Of a stretch of DNA of 64,000 bases, positions 7,236 through 16,320 are shown piece after piece. The first letter of the stretch is position 1; each line of letters opens with the position of its first letter. Under the pieces are notes generated by a model, which worked only from the letters and a program-made list of their open reading frames with translations, had not been told where the DNA came from and did not search any database. The DNA is from Mycolicibacterium parafortuitum (GTDB lineage Bacteria > Actinomycetota > Actinomycetes > Mycobacteriales > Mycobacteriaceae), in the NCBI RefSeq assembly GCF_010725485.1, contig NZ_AP022598.1, forward strand, positions 2,976,001 through 3,040,000. The letters run 5' to 3'. The position numbers and the translations under genes were made by a program.

Positions 7236-9980
7236 GTGACGGCGATCCACGACCGAAGCAGTGGGGTGTTGCCGGGCCGCACCGCCGAATGCCTGGCGCT
7301 GCGTGAGTTGTTGGACGCGCTGCGCTGCGGGCGCAGCGAAGTGCGAGTGCTGCTGGGTGAGGCCGGTATCGGGAAGACGGCGCTGCTGACGTTTCTTCGC
7401 GAGTCCGCCGCGGATTGCACCGTGTTGACCGCGGTCGGAGTCGAATCCGACATGGAGTTGGCGTTCGCGGGCCTGCAGCAGTTGTGCGCCCCGTTGATGG
7501 ATCACCGGCTGGGTTTGCCGCCACCGCAGCGGGAGTCGTTGGAGGGGGCCTTCGGGCTCAGCGATACCGGCGCCGCGCCGAACAGGTTCCTGGTCGGGTT
7601 GGCGGTGCTCGGGCTACTTGCGGCCGCCGCGGCGGACCGACCCGTGGTGTGTGTCGTCGACGATGTGCAATGGCTGGACCAGGCGTCTGCGCAGACGCTG
7701 TTCTTCGTCGCGCGCCGTCTGCAGGCCGAGTCCGTGGGTTTGGTCTTCGCGTCGCGTACCCCGATCGACGGCACCGCGGGGTTGCCCACCCTGGTGGTGG
7801 GCGGGCTCGACGACGGTGACGCGCGCAGGTTGTTGGAGTCGGCCTTCCCAGGACGACTGGATGCGGCGATCCTGGACCGGATCGTCGCCGAGGCGCGGGG
7901 AAACCCGTTGGCGCTGTTGGAGACTCCGAAGGACGTCACCGCCCTGCACGCGGGTACCGTCAGCGCCGGCGTCGAAGAGCACTACCGCGTCCTGATCGCC
8001 GATCTGCCCGACGACACCCGAATGCTGCTGCTCGTCGCGGCCGCCGAACCGGTGGGAGACCCTGCCCTGCTGTCGCGTGCGCTGGCGTATCTGGACCTCA
8101 AACCTGCCGCGATGACGCCCGCGTACGACCTCGGTCTGATCGCGGTCGACACCAGGGTGCAGTTCCACCACCCGCTGGCGCGATCGGTGGCGTACCGCTG
8201 TGCCACCGGCGATCAGCGACGGCTCGCGCATGCGGCGCTGGCGGCGGTCACCGATCCCGCTGTCGACCCGGACCGGCGGGCCTGGCACCGCGCGCTGGCC
8301 GCCGACTCCCTCGACGAGCAGGTGGCACTCGAGCTGGAGAGCTCCGCAGGCCGGGCGCTGCAGCGCGGCGGAACGGCCTCTGCCGCAGCCTTTCTGACGC
8401 GCGCGGTGGAGTTGACGCCCGACCCGGCCCTCCGTGCCGGCCGCGCCCTGGCCGCTGCCGAGGCCCACCGCGAGATCGCATCGTTCGACAGCGCGCGCCG
8501 CCTGTTGGCCACCGCGGCACTGGGGCCGCTGACTGACCTGCAACGAGCCCGGTCCGCGCAACTACGGACCCGACTGGCGTTCGCCTCTGCACGCGCCGTC
8601 GGTGACCCCGACGCGCTGGTGACCGCCGTGTCGCAGTTCACGGCGGTAGCGGATCAGTTGATGGCGCTCGACACCGCCCTGGCCACCGAGGCGTACCTGG
8701 AGGCCCTCAGCGCGGCGATGTACGTCGGGCGCATCGGAGACGGGTTGGCGGCCGAGGTCGCCATCACCGCCCGCGCCGCGCTGGCGAAACTGCAGCCGAG
8801 GACCCCGCTGGATCTGGTGACCCATGCGCTGGCTCACCGGTTGGCCGTGGGTGCCGTCGAGGCGATGCCGGCCATGCGCCGCGCCCTGGCCGCGCTCAAG
8901 GAGTCCACCAGGGATCTCGGCCAGGGATGGTTTTGGCGGGCATTCCCGCTCGTTCACGATTGCCTGATCCATGAGACTTGGGATGACGGCTGGCGTGATG
9001 TTTCGGCGCACGCGGTGAAGCTGGCCACTGACAGCGGGACGCTGGCGCTGCTGCCGTCGGCGCTGCTATCGCGGGCCGGTGCAGCCGTGGAGAACGGTGA
9101 ATTGGCCACGGCCGGTGCGCTTGTCGCCGAGGCCAACGACCTGGCGATCGCCATCGACTACGCCCCGTTGAAGTACCACTGGATCATCGTGGCGGCCTGG
9201 CGGGGCGACGAAGCCGAAGCCACCCGATTGACAACGGCAGCCCTGGAATCCGGCCGGGCCCGTGGCGAGGGTCGGGTGATCGGGCTGGCGTACTACGCCA
9301 CCGCCGTGCTCAACGTGGGGCTGGGCCGCTACGCCGACGCCCTGGCTGCGGCCCGTCATGCCGGTGAATACGACGACCTCGGGTTCTATCCCGAGTTGCT
9401 GGCCGAGATGGTCGAGGCTGGTGTGCGCTGCGATGACCGTGTGGCCGCCGAGCAGGCCTTCGCCCGCCTACGGGAGCGGACGCGGGCGGCCGGCACACCC
9501 CGAGCCCTGGGCTCACTGGCGCGCTCGCGGGCGCTACTCAGCAGCGGCGAGCAGGCTGAAGCGCTCTACCGGGAGGCGATCGGCCATTTCGAGGCGACGT
9601 CACAGCGGATCCAGCTGGCCCGGGCCCGACTGCTGTACGGGGAGTGGTTGCGCCGTAACGGCCCCGCCACTGTCGCCCGAGTGCCGCTGCACCTCGCCCA
9701 CCAGGAGTTCGTCCAGATGGGATCGATGGCCTTCGCGGAGCGGGCCCGCCGCGAATTGCAGGCTGCCGGCCAGAAGACCCGCAAGCAGCCGACGGCCGCC
9801 GGTGATGAATTGAGCCCGCAGGAGCGGCAGATCGCCGAGCTGGCAGGCCAGGGCCTGACCAATCAGGAGATCGCCGGTCAGCTGTTCATCAGCGCGCACA
9901 CTGTGGAGTGGCATCTGCGGAAAGTGTTCACCAAATTGGGCATTCGATCGCGCCGCGAGCTCCGGCGGAAGTTCGGCTAG
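7236..9980 (+). CDS. Large ATP-binding LuxR-family (LAL/MalT-type) transcriptional regulator
   Basis: Regulator of about 914 residues. An N-terminal AAA-type ATPase has Walker [12 protein letters not shown] (residues about 41-51) and Walker [13 protein letters not shown]; the long middle is alpha-helical and TPR-like; and a C-terminal LuxR helix-turn-helix occupies about the last 60 residues ([20 protein letters not shown]...[17 protein letters not shown]). Such proteins are usually ATP-dependent activators responding to a small ligand. The start is uncertain: GTG 7236 is preferred (GGTGG 11 nt upstream), with GTG 7221 and TTG 7170 possible. It is divergent from a gene carrying the 23-bp palindrome and lies beside the other two copies' operons, so it is the best candidate to bind them. 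Its stop overlaps the convergent kinase gene by 4 bp. Confidence 0.88.
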   Translation: MTAIHDRSSGVLPGRTAECLALRELLDALRCGRSEVRVLLGEAGIGKTALLTFLRESAADCTVLTAVGVESDMELAFAGLQQLCAPLMDHRLGLPPPQRESLEGAFGLSDTGAAPNRFLVGLAVLGLLAAAAADRPVVCVVDDVQWLDQASAQTLFFVARRLQAESVGLVFASRTPIDGTAGLPTLVVGGLDDGDARRLLESAFPGRLDAAILDRIVAEARGNPLALLETPKDVTALHAGTVSAGVEEHYRVLIADLPDDTRMLLLVAAAEPVGDPALLSRALAYLDLKPAAMTPAYDLGLIAVDTRVQFHHPLARSVAYRCATGDQRRLAHAALAAVTDPAVDPDRRAWHRALAADSLDEQVALELESSAGRALQRGGTASAAAFLTRAVELTPDPALRAGRALAAAEAHREIASFDSARRLLATAALGPLTDLQRARSAQLRTRLAFASARAVGDPDALVTAVSQFTAVADQLMALDTALATEAYLEALSAAMYVGRIGDGLAAEVAITARAALAKLQPRTPLDLVTHALAHRLAVGAVEAMPAMRRALAALKESTRDLGQGWFWRAFPLVHDCLIHETWDDGWRDVSAHAVKLATDSGTLALLPSALLSRAGAAVENGELATAGALVAEANDLAIAIDYAPLKYHWIIVAAWRGDEAEATRLTTAALESGRARGEGRVIGLAYYATAVLNVGLGRYADALAAARHAGEYDDLGFYPELLAEMVEAGVRCDDRVAAEQAFARLRERTRAAGTPRALGSLARSRALLSSGEQAEALYREAIGHFEATSQRIQLARARLLYGEWLRRNGPATVARVPLHLAHQEFVQMGSMAFAERARRELQAAGQKTRKQPTAAGDELSPQERQIAELAGQGLTNQEIAGQLFISAHTVEWHLRKVFTKLGIRSRRELRRKFG

Positions 9981-11467
9981 CCGCCCGGGGCGGGGGCCTC
10001 CAGCGGCAGGCACACGATGAACCGGGTGTCGCCCGGCCTCGACCGCACGGAGATGAGGCCGCTGTGCCGGTCGACGACGATGCGCCATACCAGATCAAGC
10101 CCGAGCCCGAGGCCGTCCCCGACGGGCTTGGTGGTGAAGAACGGGGTGAAGATGCGGTCGATGATGTCGTGCGGAATGCCGGGTCCGTCATCGCAGATCT
10201 CCACCCGGATCATCGAGTCGTTCTCCCGCCGGGTGCGCACGGTCAGCGTGCCGCGGCCGTTCATCGCGTAGAGGGCGTTGTCGATCAGATTGGTCCACAC
10301 CTGATTGAGATCGGCGGGATAGCAGTGCAATTCGGGCAGGGTCTGGTCGAGGTCCTTGACCAGGGTGACCGGATGGCCCATCATGGCGATCTTGTCGCCG
10401 AACATCAGCACGGTGCTACGCAGCATCTGGTGGACGTCGATGCACTGGTAGGGGCCGCGATCCATCTGAGAGTAGGGTTTGGCGCCGTTGACCACCGCGG
10501 CGATGCGGGCGCCGGCCTCGGCGATCTCCCGGATGCGCATCTCGCTGTCGATGAACTGTTTGAGCCAGCTGATGGCGCACTCCAGGCACGCCGGTGCGAC
10601 GGCCGCCGCGACGCGGTCCAGCCAGCTGACGTCCAGACCGGCCTCCACCAGGGTGGGGGCGTAGCGCCAGCTGTCGTCGATGCCGTGCTCGCCGAACCAG
10701 TCGTCGATTGCGTCTTCGCGGTCTGCGGCCTCCATCGGTGAGAGTGTTTCTGCTGCAGTGCTTGCGGTGATGTCAGCCTGCAGCGTGAGCAGGGCCGGCA
10801 GCGCGTCCGGGTCGGTCACCGCCAGGACACCCAGATTGCGGTGCGACTCGGCCAAGCTGTCGCGCAGGTCGGCAACGGCCCGGACCGTGGCCGCAGCGGG
10901 GTTGTTCAGTTGATGGGTGAGTCCGGCTGTCAGGGTGGCCAGGGCATGCTGCTTCTCTTGCAGGCCCAGGAGCTGTCGCTGGCGCAGCCCGCCGATCGCG
11001 GTGCTCTCCAGTAGGTGCACCGCGACGGGCCACACCGTCTGCATGAACCGAGCAAAGAAGTCGGCGGCCACCACGAACAGCCGCGACCGCCGTGTCACCC
11101 GCACGGTGACGTCGTAGACGGTGGCGCATCCGGCGATCGCGCCGAAGTAGGTACCGCGCTCGGATGTACGGTGCAGTTCGACGTCGTGGGCCCCCGAGCG
11201 CTTCGTCGTCACCACGTCGCCGCCGTCGAGAAGTACGTAAAACGATTGCGCCAATCCACCTTCCCGGCACACCGGACCGGCGTCGACGTCGGTGATGATT
11301 CCGTTGGAGCCCAGAGCGTCGAGTTGCTCGTCGGTGAGGAACTCGAAGAGGAACACCGTACGCAGCTCGTCCTTGAGGCTCTGCGACGCAACGCAGCGGC
11401 CCGGGTCGAGGAGCTCGCGCCACCCCGCCATGGGTCGGCCGGTGCGCAATGGCGGCTGCACGTCCAC
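9977..11467 (-). CDS. Soluble histidine kinase with N-terminal cyclic-nucleotide-binding-like domain
   Basis: Protein of 496 residues without membrane segments. Residues about 30-150 form a cNMP-binding/CRP-like beta-roll (FLTDEQLDALGSNGIITDVDAG...FYVLLDGGDVV). The dimerisation/phosphoacceptor segment is LTAGLTHQLNNPAAATVRAV, where the His is the likely phosphorylation site. The C-terminal ATPase has the N-box DLNQVWTNLIDNALYAM, G1 DDGPGIP and G2 GLGLGLDLVWRIV. No response regulator is adjacent. It is last in the six-gene minus-strand operon; its GTG follows the nitroreductase stop after one base. It may sense a nucleotide or redox state and feed an unlinked receiver or the neighbouring LAL regulator; both ideas are inference. 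Confidence 0.87.
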   Translation of the reverse strand: MDVQPPLRTGRPMAGWRELLDPGRCVASQSLKDELRTVFLFEFLTDEQLDALGSNGIITDVDAGPVCREGGLAQSFYVLLDGGDVVTTKRSGAHDVELHRTSERGTYFGAIAGCATVYDVTVRVTRRSRLFVVAADFFARFMQTVWPVAVHLLESTAIGGLRQRQLLGLQEKQHALATLTAGLTHQLNNPAAATVRAVADLRDSLAESHRNLGVLAVTDPDALPALLTLQADITASTAAETLSPMEAADREDAIDDWFGEHGIDDSWRYAPTLVEAGLDVSWLDRVAAAVAPACLECAISWLKQFIDSEMRIREIAEAGARIAAVVNGAKPYSQMDRGPYQCIDVHQMLRSTVLMFGDKIAMMGHPVTLVKDLDQTLPELHCYPADLNQVWTNLIDNALYAMNGRGTLTVRTRRENDSMIRVEICDDGPGIPHDIIDRIFTPFFTTKPVGDGLGLGLDLVWRIVVDRHSGLISVRSRPGDTRFIVCLPLEAPAPGG

Positions 11468-11468
11468 G

Positions 11469-12119
11469 TCAGTCCTCGAGAAACACGACGTTCGCGGTCA
11501 CCGGATTGCGTGGCGTGTTGATGCTGTTGGCCGGAAAAGCCGGATCGGCGTAGCCGATGCAGATTCCGCACAGCACGGTGAGTTCGTCGGGAATGTCGAG
11601 TTGCTCGCGCACCACGTCCGGGTAGAGGGCGGTGGATACCTGGACACAGCTGTCGAGGCCCCGTTCGGTCAACGCCAGCAGCAGGGTCTGCAGGAACATA
11701 CCCACCCCGATGGCGTCGGGCAGCCCCAGATCGCGGTGCATACATACGATTCCGGCCACCGGGGCGTGGAAGAAATCCCAGTTGCGCAGCTGCGCGGTCC
11801 AGCGGCCCTCGCTGTCGTCGCGAGCCACGCCCATGGCGCCGTACAGCAGGGCGCCGAGCTCGCGGCGCAGATGGCTGTGCGAGTCGGGCAGACCGAGATT
11901 CGGGGGCGGGGTGGTGCGCACCTGCTTGGCCAACGCAGCGCCGAGACGAACACGCCGAGCACCGGAGGCCAGGAAAACCCGCCAGGGTTGGACATTGGAG
12001 TTCGAGGGTGCGCGCATGGCCAAAATCAGCGCCTCCTGCAGTAACTCCTGCGGTACGGGTTTGTCCGGCAGAAACATTCGGGAGGAGTGCCGGCGAAGCA
12101 CCACGTCGTCGAAGTCCAT
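11469..12119 (-). CDS. Nitroreductase-family FMN oxidoreductase
   Basis: FMN-dependent oxidoreductase of 216 residues. The nitroreductase opening MDFDDVVLRRHSSRMF and RAPSNSNVQPWRVFL carries the FMN-phosphate-binding Arg and Ser/Asn residues; the later segment IGVGMFLQTLLLALTERGLDSCVQ is typical of the NfnB/BluB-like fold, and the protein ends with a conserved GYADP region. Start chosen at 12119 because AGGAG lies 6 nt upstream and the frame before it has no family similarity. It probably reduces nitroaromatics, quinones or enones with NAD(P)H. It lies 10 bp after the SDR in the operon controlled by the 15205 element. Confidence 0.88.
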   Translation of the reverse strand: MDFDDVVLRRHSSRMFLPDKPVPQELLQEALILAMRAPSNSNVQPWRVFLASGARRVRLGAALAKQVRTTPPPNLGLPDSHSHLRRELGALLYGAMGVARDDSEGRWTAQLRNWDFFHAPVAGIVCMHRDLGLPDAIGVGMFLQTLLLALTERGLDSCVQVSTALYPDVVREQLDIPDELTVLCGICIGYADPAFPANSINTPRNPVTANVVFLED

Positions 12120-12129
12120 CGTTCTCCTA

Positions 12130-12852
12130 TCAGACGGCGGTGCCGCCGCCGTCGACGTGCAGGGTGGTTCCGGTGATGAAGCTGGCACGCGGGGAGACCA
12201 GAAAATAGATGGCCTCGGCGATCTCGGTGGGATCTGCGGTCCGCCCGAGCGGGAGTGCGCGGCCGAGTTCGTCGTTGGTTTCCCCCCATTCGGCCGCGAC
12301 ACCCTCGGTGGCGGTCGGGCCTGGCGCGACGTTGTTGACTCGGATGTTGTGCGGACCGAACTCGACTGCCCACGTTCGGGTCAACTGCTCGACGGCTGCT
12401 TTGGATGCGCTGTACACCGACGCGCCGGGAACACCTTTGGACGCCACCATGGAGGTGACGTTCACGATGGCCCCGCCGCCGCGTCGGATCATGACGGGCG
12501 CCGTCTCGGCCACCAGGAAGTAGAGCCCTCGGACATTGGCGGCGAAGGTGTGTCCGAACTCGTTCTCGTCCTGGTCGATGGTCAAGCCGGCAGGGAAGCG
12601 AGCGGCGTTGTTGACCAGGATGTCGACCTCGTACTTCTTGGCCAGCCGTTCCACACCGGCGGGGTCGGCCATGTCGACGGCGGCGAATTGTGCTGTCGGA
12701 CCGAGTTTTTCCTTTGCCTGCTGTCCGCGTTGGGAGTTGCGGCCGGTGATGATCACCGAGGCGCCCCCGTCCACCAGTCGCTGGGCTGTCGCAAAGCCGA
12801 TGCCGGCGGTCCCGCCGGTGACCAGGGCGGTACTGCCGGCAAGTTCGGTCAT
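12130..12852 (-). CDS. Short-chain dehydrogenase/reductase (SDR)
   Basis: Classical SDR of 240 residues with all family elements: the nucleotide-binding TGGTAGIG near the N-terminus, the structural NNA, a catalytic Ser in VNVTSM, catalytic YSASK, and the C-terminal FITGTTLHVDGGG. It should interconvert an alcohol and a ketone with NAD(P)H; the substrate is unknown. The ATG at 12852 overlaps the stop of the upstream NmrA-like gene (ATGA), so it is translationally coupled; four codons further upstream another ATG is possible. This is the intact relative of the degenerate SDR at 6462-7052. Confidence 0.9.
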   Translation of the reverse strand: MTELAGSTALVTGGTAGIGFATAQRLVDGGASVIITGRNSQRGQQAKEKLGPTAQFAAVDMADPAGVERLAKKYEVDILVNNAARFPAGLTIDQDENEFGHTFAANVRGLYFLVAETAPVMIRRGGGAIVNVTSMVASKGVPGASVYSASKAAVEQLTRTWAVEFGPHNIRVNNVAPGPTATEGVAAEWGETNDELGRALPLGRTADPTEIAEAIYFLVSPRASFITGTTLHVDGGGTAV

Positions 12853-13589
12853 CGGTCCAGCCACTCTGCGAGCCGGGTGGTACCCAGCTCGGCGCCATCG
12901 CCGGTGACCAGGCTGTTCTGCTGTACCGGGACACCGAAGTAGGTGGCCTGCGGATCGACGATGACAGGTAGATTCTTACCCTGAGCGGCGAAGACGGCGC
13001 GGGCCAGGTCGGCAAACGACATTTTCTCCGGCCCGCCGAAGTTGAGGACAGCGTTGTGCGGCGCCTCGGTGGCCACCCGCGCGACCACGCCCGCGACCTC
13101 GGCTGCAGCAACGGGCTGGATCAAGGCGTCCGGCGCATGGACCTGACCGTCGACCACCAGTGATCCGGCGATTCCTTCGGTGAATTCGTGGAACTGGGTG
13201 GCCCGCACGATGGTGTAGGGCACGCCGGAGTCGGCCACCAGTTGCTCCTGGAGATGCTTGCCGTGGAGGTAGCCGTCGGCCTCGATGCTGCCGACACCGA
13301 CGATCGACAACACCACGTAGTGCCGCACATCGGCCTTCTTGGCTGCCGCGAGCAGCGTGGTGGCCGAGGCGGTGAAGAACTCCAGTGCCGGTCCGGGTTC
13401 CAGGGTGGGGGAGTTGAGTACGTCGACGACCACATCGGCGCCCTCGAAGGCAGCGCCCACACCGTCTCCGCTGACAGCGTCGACCCCGGAGGACCGAGAA
13501 GCGGCTTTGACGTGATGTCCTGCGGCGCGAAGTAATTCGACAACCTGGGCGCCGATCAGGCCGGTAGCGCCCACCACGGTGATCTTCAT
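12849..13589 (-). CDS. NmrA-like/atypical SDR NAD(P)-binding protein
   Basis: Protein of 246 residues with an N-terminal Rossmann motif KITVVGATGLIGAQVVELL and the atypical-SDR layout (HYVVLSIVGVG, then the YLHGKHLQEQLV region that carries the Tyr-x3-Lys-like element, and PYTIVRATQFHEF). Such proteins are NAD(P)H-sensing regulators or quinone/isoflavone-type reductases. The longer frame up to 13895 has no family similarity. The ATG at 13589 overlaps the cupin stop (ATGA). It is third gene of the six-gene operon and probably acts on the same substrate class as the flanking oxidoreductases. Confidence 0.87.
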   Translation of the reverse strand: MKITVVGATGLIGAQVVELLRAAGHHVKAASRSSGVDAVSGDGVGAAFEGADVVVDVLNSPTLEPGPALEFFTASATTLLAAAKKADVRHYVVLSIVGVGSIEADGYLHGKHLQEQLVADSGVPYTIVRATQFHEFTEGIAGSLVVDGQVHAPDALIQPVAAAEVAGVVARVATEAPHNAVLNFGGPEKMSFADLARAVFAAQGKNLPVIVDPQATYFGVPVQQNSLVTGDGAELGTTRLAEWLDR

Positions 13590-13999
13590 GACTGTCCCTT
13601 CTGAAATCGGCGGTTCTTGCGTTGTTCGAGTTCTGCGCCGTCGACGAGGACGAACATGTCGACGCCCGGCTGACAGAGCATGGTGACCAGGAAACGTAGC
13701 GGGATGTCCTCGCGGTTGTTGCCGTCCGAGTAGTGGATGACGTCGCCGCCCGGTTCCCAGAACGCCTCGCCGGCCTTGATGACCCGCGGTGCTTCCCCCT
13801 CGAGCTCGAAGAGCATCTCTCCCTCGAGGACGTAGCCGAAGCACGGCCCACCGGGATGACGATGCGGTGGCGCGCCTGTGTCTCCCGGACCCCATTCGAT
13901 GATCGCGGTCATCGCGTCGGCGCCCTCGGGGATGAGGGGCGGTTTGACCGATTGGATGACGGTCATCGCCGTCATGAGCTTGTCCATGACGTCAGACAT
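13586..13999 (-). CDS. Small cupin-domain protein
   Basis: A 137-residue single-domain cupin. Motif 1 is PPHRHPGGPCFGYVLEGEMLF, giving two His and a carboxylate for a metal, and motif 2 is GEAFWEPGGDVIHYSD. The closest described relatives are AraC-type sensor cupins and small dioxygenase-like proteins; the actual role cannot be read. The ATG overlaps the end of the upstream FAD oxidoreductase gene by 8 bp and the stop overlaps nmrA-like by 4 bp, so it belongs firmly to the operon. Confidence 0.85.
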   Translation of the reverse strand: MSDVMDKLMTAMTVIQSVKPPLIPEGADAMTAIIEWGPGDTGAPPHRHPGGPCFGYVLEGEMLFELEGEAPRVIKAGEAFWEPGGDVIHYSDGNNREDIPLRFLVTMLCQPGVDMFVLVDGAELEQRKNRRFQKGQS

Positions 14000-15158
14000 C
14001 GACTGTTCCTCTCTTCAGATTCTTCTGTCGTTTACCGCCTTTGGGCCAGAAATAGCTGCCCGGGTTGCGGGCCTCCTTGGCGAGGAAGGAGACCGTGCCC
14101 TTGCACACTGATTCCTTGATGGTGGCGGCGAGGCGACCGCCGAGGTGCAGCGGCAGCGCTTCGTCGTTGAAGTGCGACATCTGGATGGTGCCGGCGTGGC
14201 GGCCCAGGCTGATGCACTGGCCCACCGAGGCCGGGTTCAGGTTCTCGGGAGCGTTCCCGTCGAGTCGCGCCAGGACGGTGTCGGCGGCGTGGGAGGCCAG
14301 CGGCATGGCGAGTTGGCAGCTCATCCGCAGCGGCTGTGCAGACGGTGAGGCCGCGTCTCCGGCGGCGATGATCGCGGGATCGTCGACGCTGGTGAGAGTT
14401 TCGTCGGTGAGCAACCGGCCCAGTCGGTCGGTGCTCAGTCCGCTGTCGGCGGCCAGTGTGGGGACGCCGAAACCCGCGGTCCACACGGTGGCCGCACTCG
14501 GTAGTTCCTTGCCGTCCCGCAACGCGATTCGGTCTGGCTGAACTTGCGTGACGGTTTCGTTGTCGACGACGGTCACACCGAGCTTGCTCAGGCGCTTGGC
14601 CACCGAGCGGCGGCCGCCCTTGGCCAGCGAGGGGCCCAGCGCACCGGTGACCAAAGTGACGTTGCGGCCGGCTTCGGCGAACTCGGAGGCGGCTTCGATA
14701 CCCGTAAGGCCGCCGCCGACCACCACGATCGGCGCCTGGATCGGAATGTCGACCAGGCGGGCGGCCAGCCGCTGCGCAGCCTCTAGTTCGCCCAGCGGAT
14801 AGGCGAATTCAGCGGCACCCGGTATAGCGGCCGGGACCGGGGCGGTGCTGCCGACGGCATAGATCAAGTAGTCGTAGTCAAGGGTTGCGCCAGAGGACAG
14901 CCGCAGCGAGTGAGCGGCGGCGTCGATGCGCTCGGCACTGTCGACCACCAATGTCACCGAGCCGGCCAGCACCGTCGAATAGTCCTCGATTGCGTCGTCG
15001 TTACCGGCGACCAACTGGTGCAACCGGATTCGTTCGACGAACTGCGGCCGCGGGTTGACCAGGGTGACGTCGATGTCGGGGCGTTGGCGCAGCCGGTTGG
15101 CGGCCAGGACACCGGCGTATCCGCCGCCGACGACCACGATGCGCGTGGTGGTGCTCAT
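13992..15158 (-). CDS. FAD-dependent pyridine-nucleotide oxidoreductase (NDH-2/AIF-like)
   Basis: Flavoprotein of 388 residues with two dinucleotide-binding motifs: FAD-binding RIVVVGGGYAGVLAANRL at the N-terminus and NAD(P)-binding PIVVVGGGLTGIEAASEF in the middle, then the FAD motif PAIIAAGDAAS. No redox-active CxxC is seen, so it resembles NADH:quinone oxidoreductase type 2 or apoptosis-inducing-factor-like proteins rather than disulfide reductases. There is no obvious C-terminal membrane helix, but a basic tail is present. AGGAG lies upstream of ATG 15158. It is the first gene of the operon FAD oxidoreductase-cupin-NmrA-SDR-nitroreductase-kinase, 46 bp downstream of the 23-bp palindrome. 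Confidence 0.88.
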   Translation of the reverse strand: MSTTTRIVVVGGGYAGVLAANRLRQRPDIDVTLVNPRPQFVERIRLHQLVAGNDDAIEDYSTVLAGSVTLVVDSAERIDAAAHSLRLSSGATLDYDYLIYAVGSTAPVPAAIPGAAEFAYPLGELEAAQRLAARLVDIPIQAPIVVVGGGLTGIEAASEFAEAGRNVTLVTGALGPSLAKGGRRSVAKRLSKLGVTVVDNETVTQVQPDRIALRDGKELPSAATVWTAGFGVPTLAADSGLSTDRLGRLLTDETLTSVDDPAIIAAGDAASPSAQPLRMSCQLAMPLASHAADTVLARLDGNAPENLNPASVGQCISLGRHAGTIQMSHFNDEALPLHLGGRLAATIKESVCKGTVSFLAKEARNPGSYFWPKGGKRQKNLKRGTVDV

Positions 15159-15204
15159 CTGTTTCTCCTCACGCCTACGACGCTGCCATCCAGGGGCTGG
15201 TCAG

Positions 15205-15227
15205 GGACCACGGAAAACCCGTAGTCC
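15205..15227 (-). promoter_or_regulatory. Accessory-region operator, copy 2
   Basis: Second identical copy of the 23-bp palindrome, 46 bp before the first gene of the six-gene minus-strand operon and oriented the same way relative to it as copies 1 and 3 are to theirs. It lies back to back with copy 3, 48 bp away, so one intergenic region drives both directions. Confidence 0.75.
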
Positions 15228-15275
15228 TCGGCCCGTGGCGCGCTACACCCGGTAGTCACGCGCTGCATGCGGCAA

Positions 15276-15298
15276 GGACTACGGGTTTTCCGTGGTCC
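15276..15298 (+). promoter_or_regulatory. Accessory-region operator, copy 3
   Basis: Third copy, in the opposite orientation to copy 2, 31 bp upstream of the esterase ATG at 15330. The 26-bp block including the trailing CTG is identical in all three copies, while the DNA on either side is not conserved. Confidence 0.75.
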
Positions 15299-15329
15299 CT
15301 GGTCTGCGCTGTGCTGGAAGGCTGCCGGT

Positions 15330-16277
15330 ATGAGTGATCACGTGCTGGAACCGGCGGCCCAGGAGTTCGCCGATGCGACCGCCACACCACCGTTCCTTTA
15401 TGAGTTGGGCCCAGAGGGCGCTCGCAAGGTGCTCGACGATGTGCAGGCTGCTCCGATCGACAAGCTCGACGTCGACGAGCGGTGGGTCACGGTGCCCTGC
15501 GAAGACGGCGACGTGGCCGTGCGGATCGTGGCGCCGCCCGCCGCGCATGGTCCGCTGCCGGTGGTTCTCTACATCCATGGCGGGGGCTGGGTGCTAGGCA
15601 ATGCGGCGACCCATGACCGCCTGGTGCGCGAGTTGGCGGTCGGTGCCCACGCGGCAGTGGCGTTCGTGGAGTACGACCGCTCACCGGAGGCGCGGTACCC
15701 GGTGGCGATCGAGCAGGCCTATGCCACCGCCCAATGGATTACGGAGCGCGGCGCCGGCGAGGGGTTGGACGCCGCGCGGATGGCTGTGGCCGGTGATTCA
15801 GTGGGCGGTGACATGGCCGCTGCGGTGGCGATCATGGCCAAACAGCGCGGCGACGTCACCTTCATCCATCAGTCGCTGTACTACCCGGTGACCGACGCCG
15901 CACAGGACACCAGCAGTTACCGAGAGTTCGCCGAGGGCCCGTTTCTCACAGCGAAGTCGATGGCGTGGTTCTGGGACTGCTATCTGCCCGACGCGGCGAC
16001 GCGCTCGGAGATCACCGCCTCGCCGCTGCGCGCCACTGTCGACGACCTGCGGGATTTGCCGCCGGCGCTGGTGATCGTCGACGAGAACGACGTCCTGCGC
16101 GACGAGGGCGAGGCCTATGCCCGGAAACTGACCGCGGCCGGTGTGCGCACGACGAGCGTCCGGTTCAACGGCATCATCCACGACTTCATGATGCTCAACC
16201 CGCTCCGCGGCACCGCGGCAACCACCGCGGCGGTCGAACTGGCGGTCCACACATTGCGGAAAGCCTTCGAGAAATGA
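15330..16277 (+). CDS. Alpha/beta-hydrolase of the hormone-sensitive-lipase family (esterase)
   Basis: Esterase/lipase of 315 residues. It has the HGGGW oxyanion motif (YIHGGGWVLGN), nucleophile GDSVGGD, an acid in VDENDVLRDEG and a catalytic His in IIHDFMML. Mycobacterial Lip/Nlh proteins of this family hydrolyse short acyl esters. The ATG at 15330 is chosen because family similarity starts there and GGAAG lies upstream. It is controlled by operator copy 3 and followed 43 bp later by an epimerase-family gene, so the two probably form an operon. Confidence 0.9.
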   Translation: MSDHVLEPAAQEFADATATPPFLYELGPEGARKVLDDVQAAPIDKLDVDERWVTVPCEDGDVAVRIVAPPAAHGPLPVVLYIHGGGWVLGNAATHDRLVRELAVGAHAAVAFVEYDRSPEARYPVAIEQAYATAQWITERGAGEGLDAARMAVAGDSVGGDMAAAVAIMAKQRGDVTFIHQSLYYPVTDAAQDTSSYREFAEGPFLTAKSMAWFWDCYLPDAATRSEITASPLRATVDDLRDLPPALVIVDENDVLRDEGEAYARKLTAAGVRTTSVRFNGIIHDFMMLNPLRGTAATTAAVELAVHTLRKAFEK

Positions 16278-16320
16278 ACACAACCGATGAGATTGCCCCG
16301 ACCAGATCTCGTCGACGCGG

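Noticed and set aside
11971..11990. Possible fourth copy of the accessory operator (GGAAAACCCG inside the nitroreductase gene).
   Set aside because: Only about ten bases match and no palindromic arms are present; chance similarity inside coding sequence.
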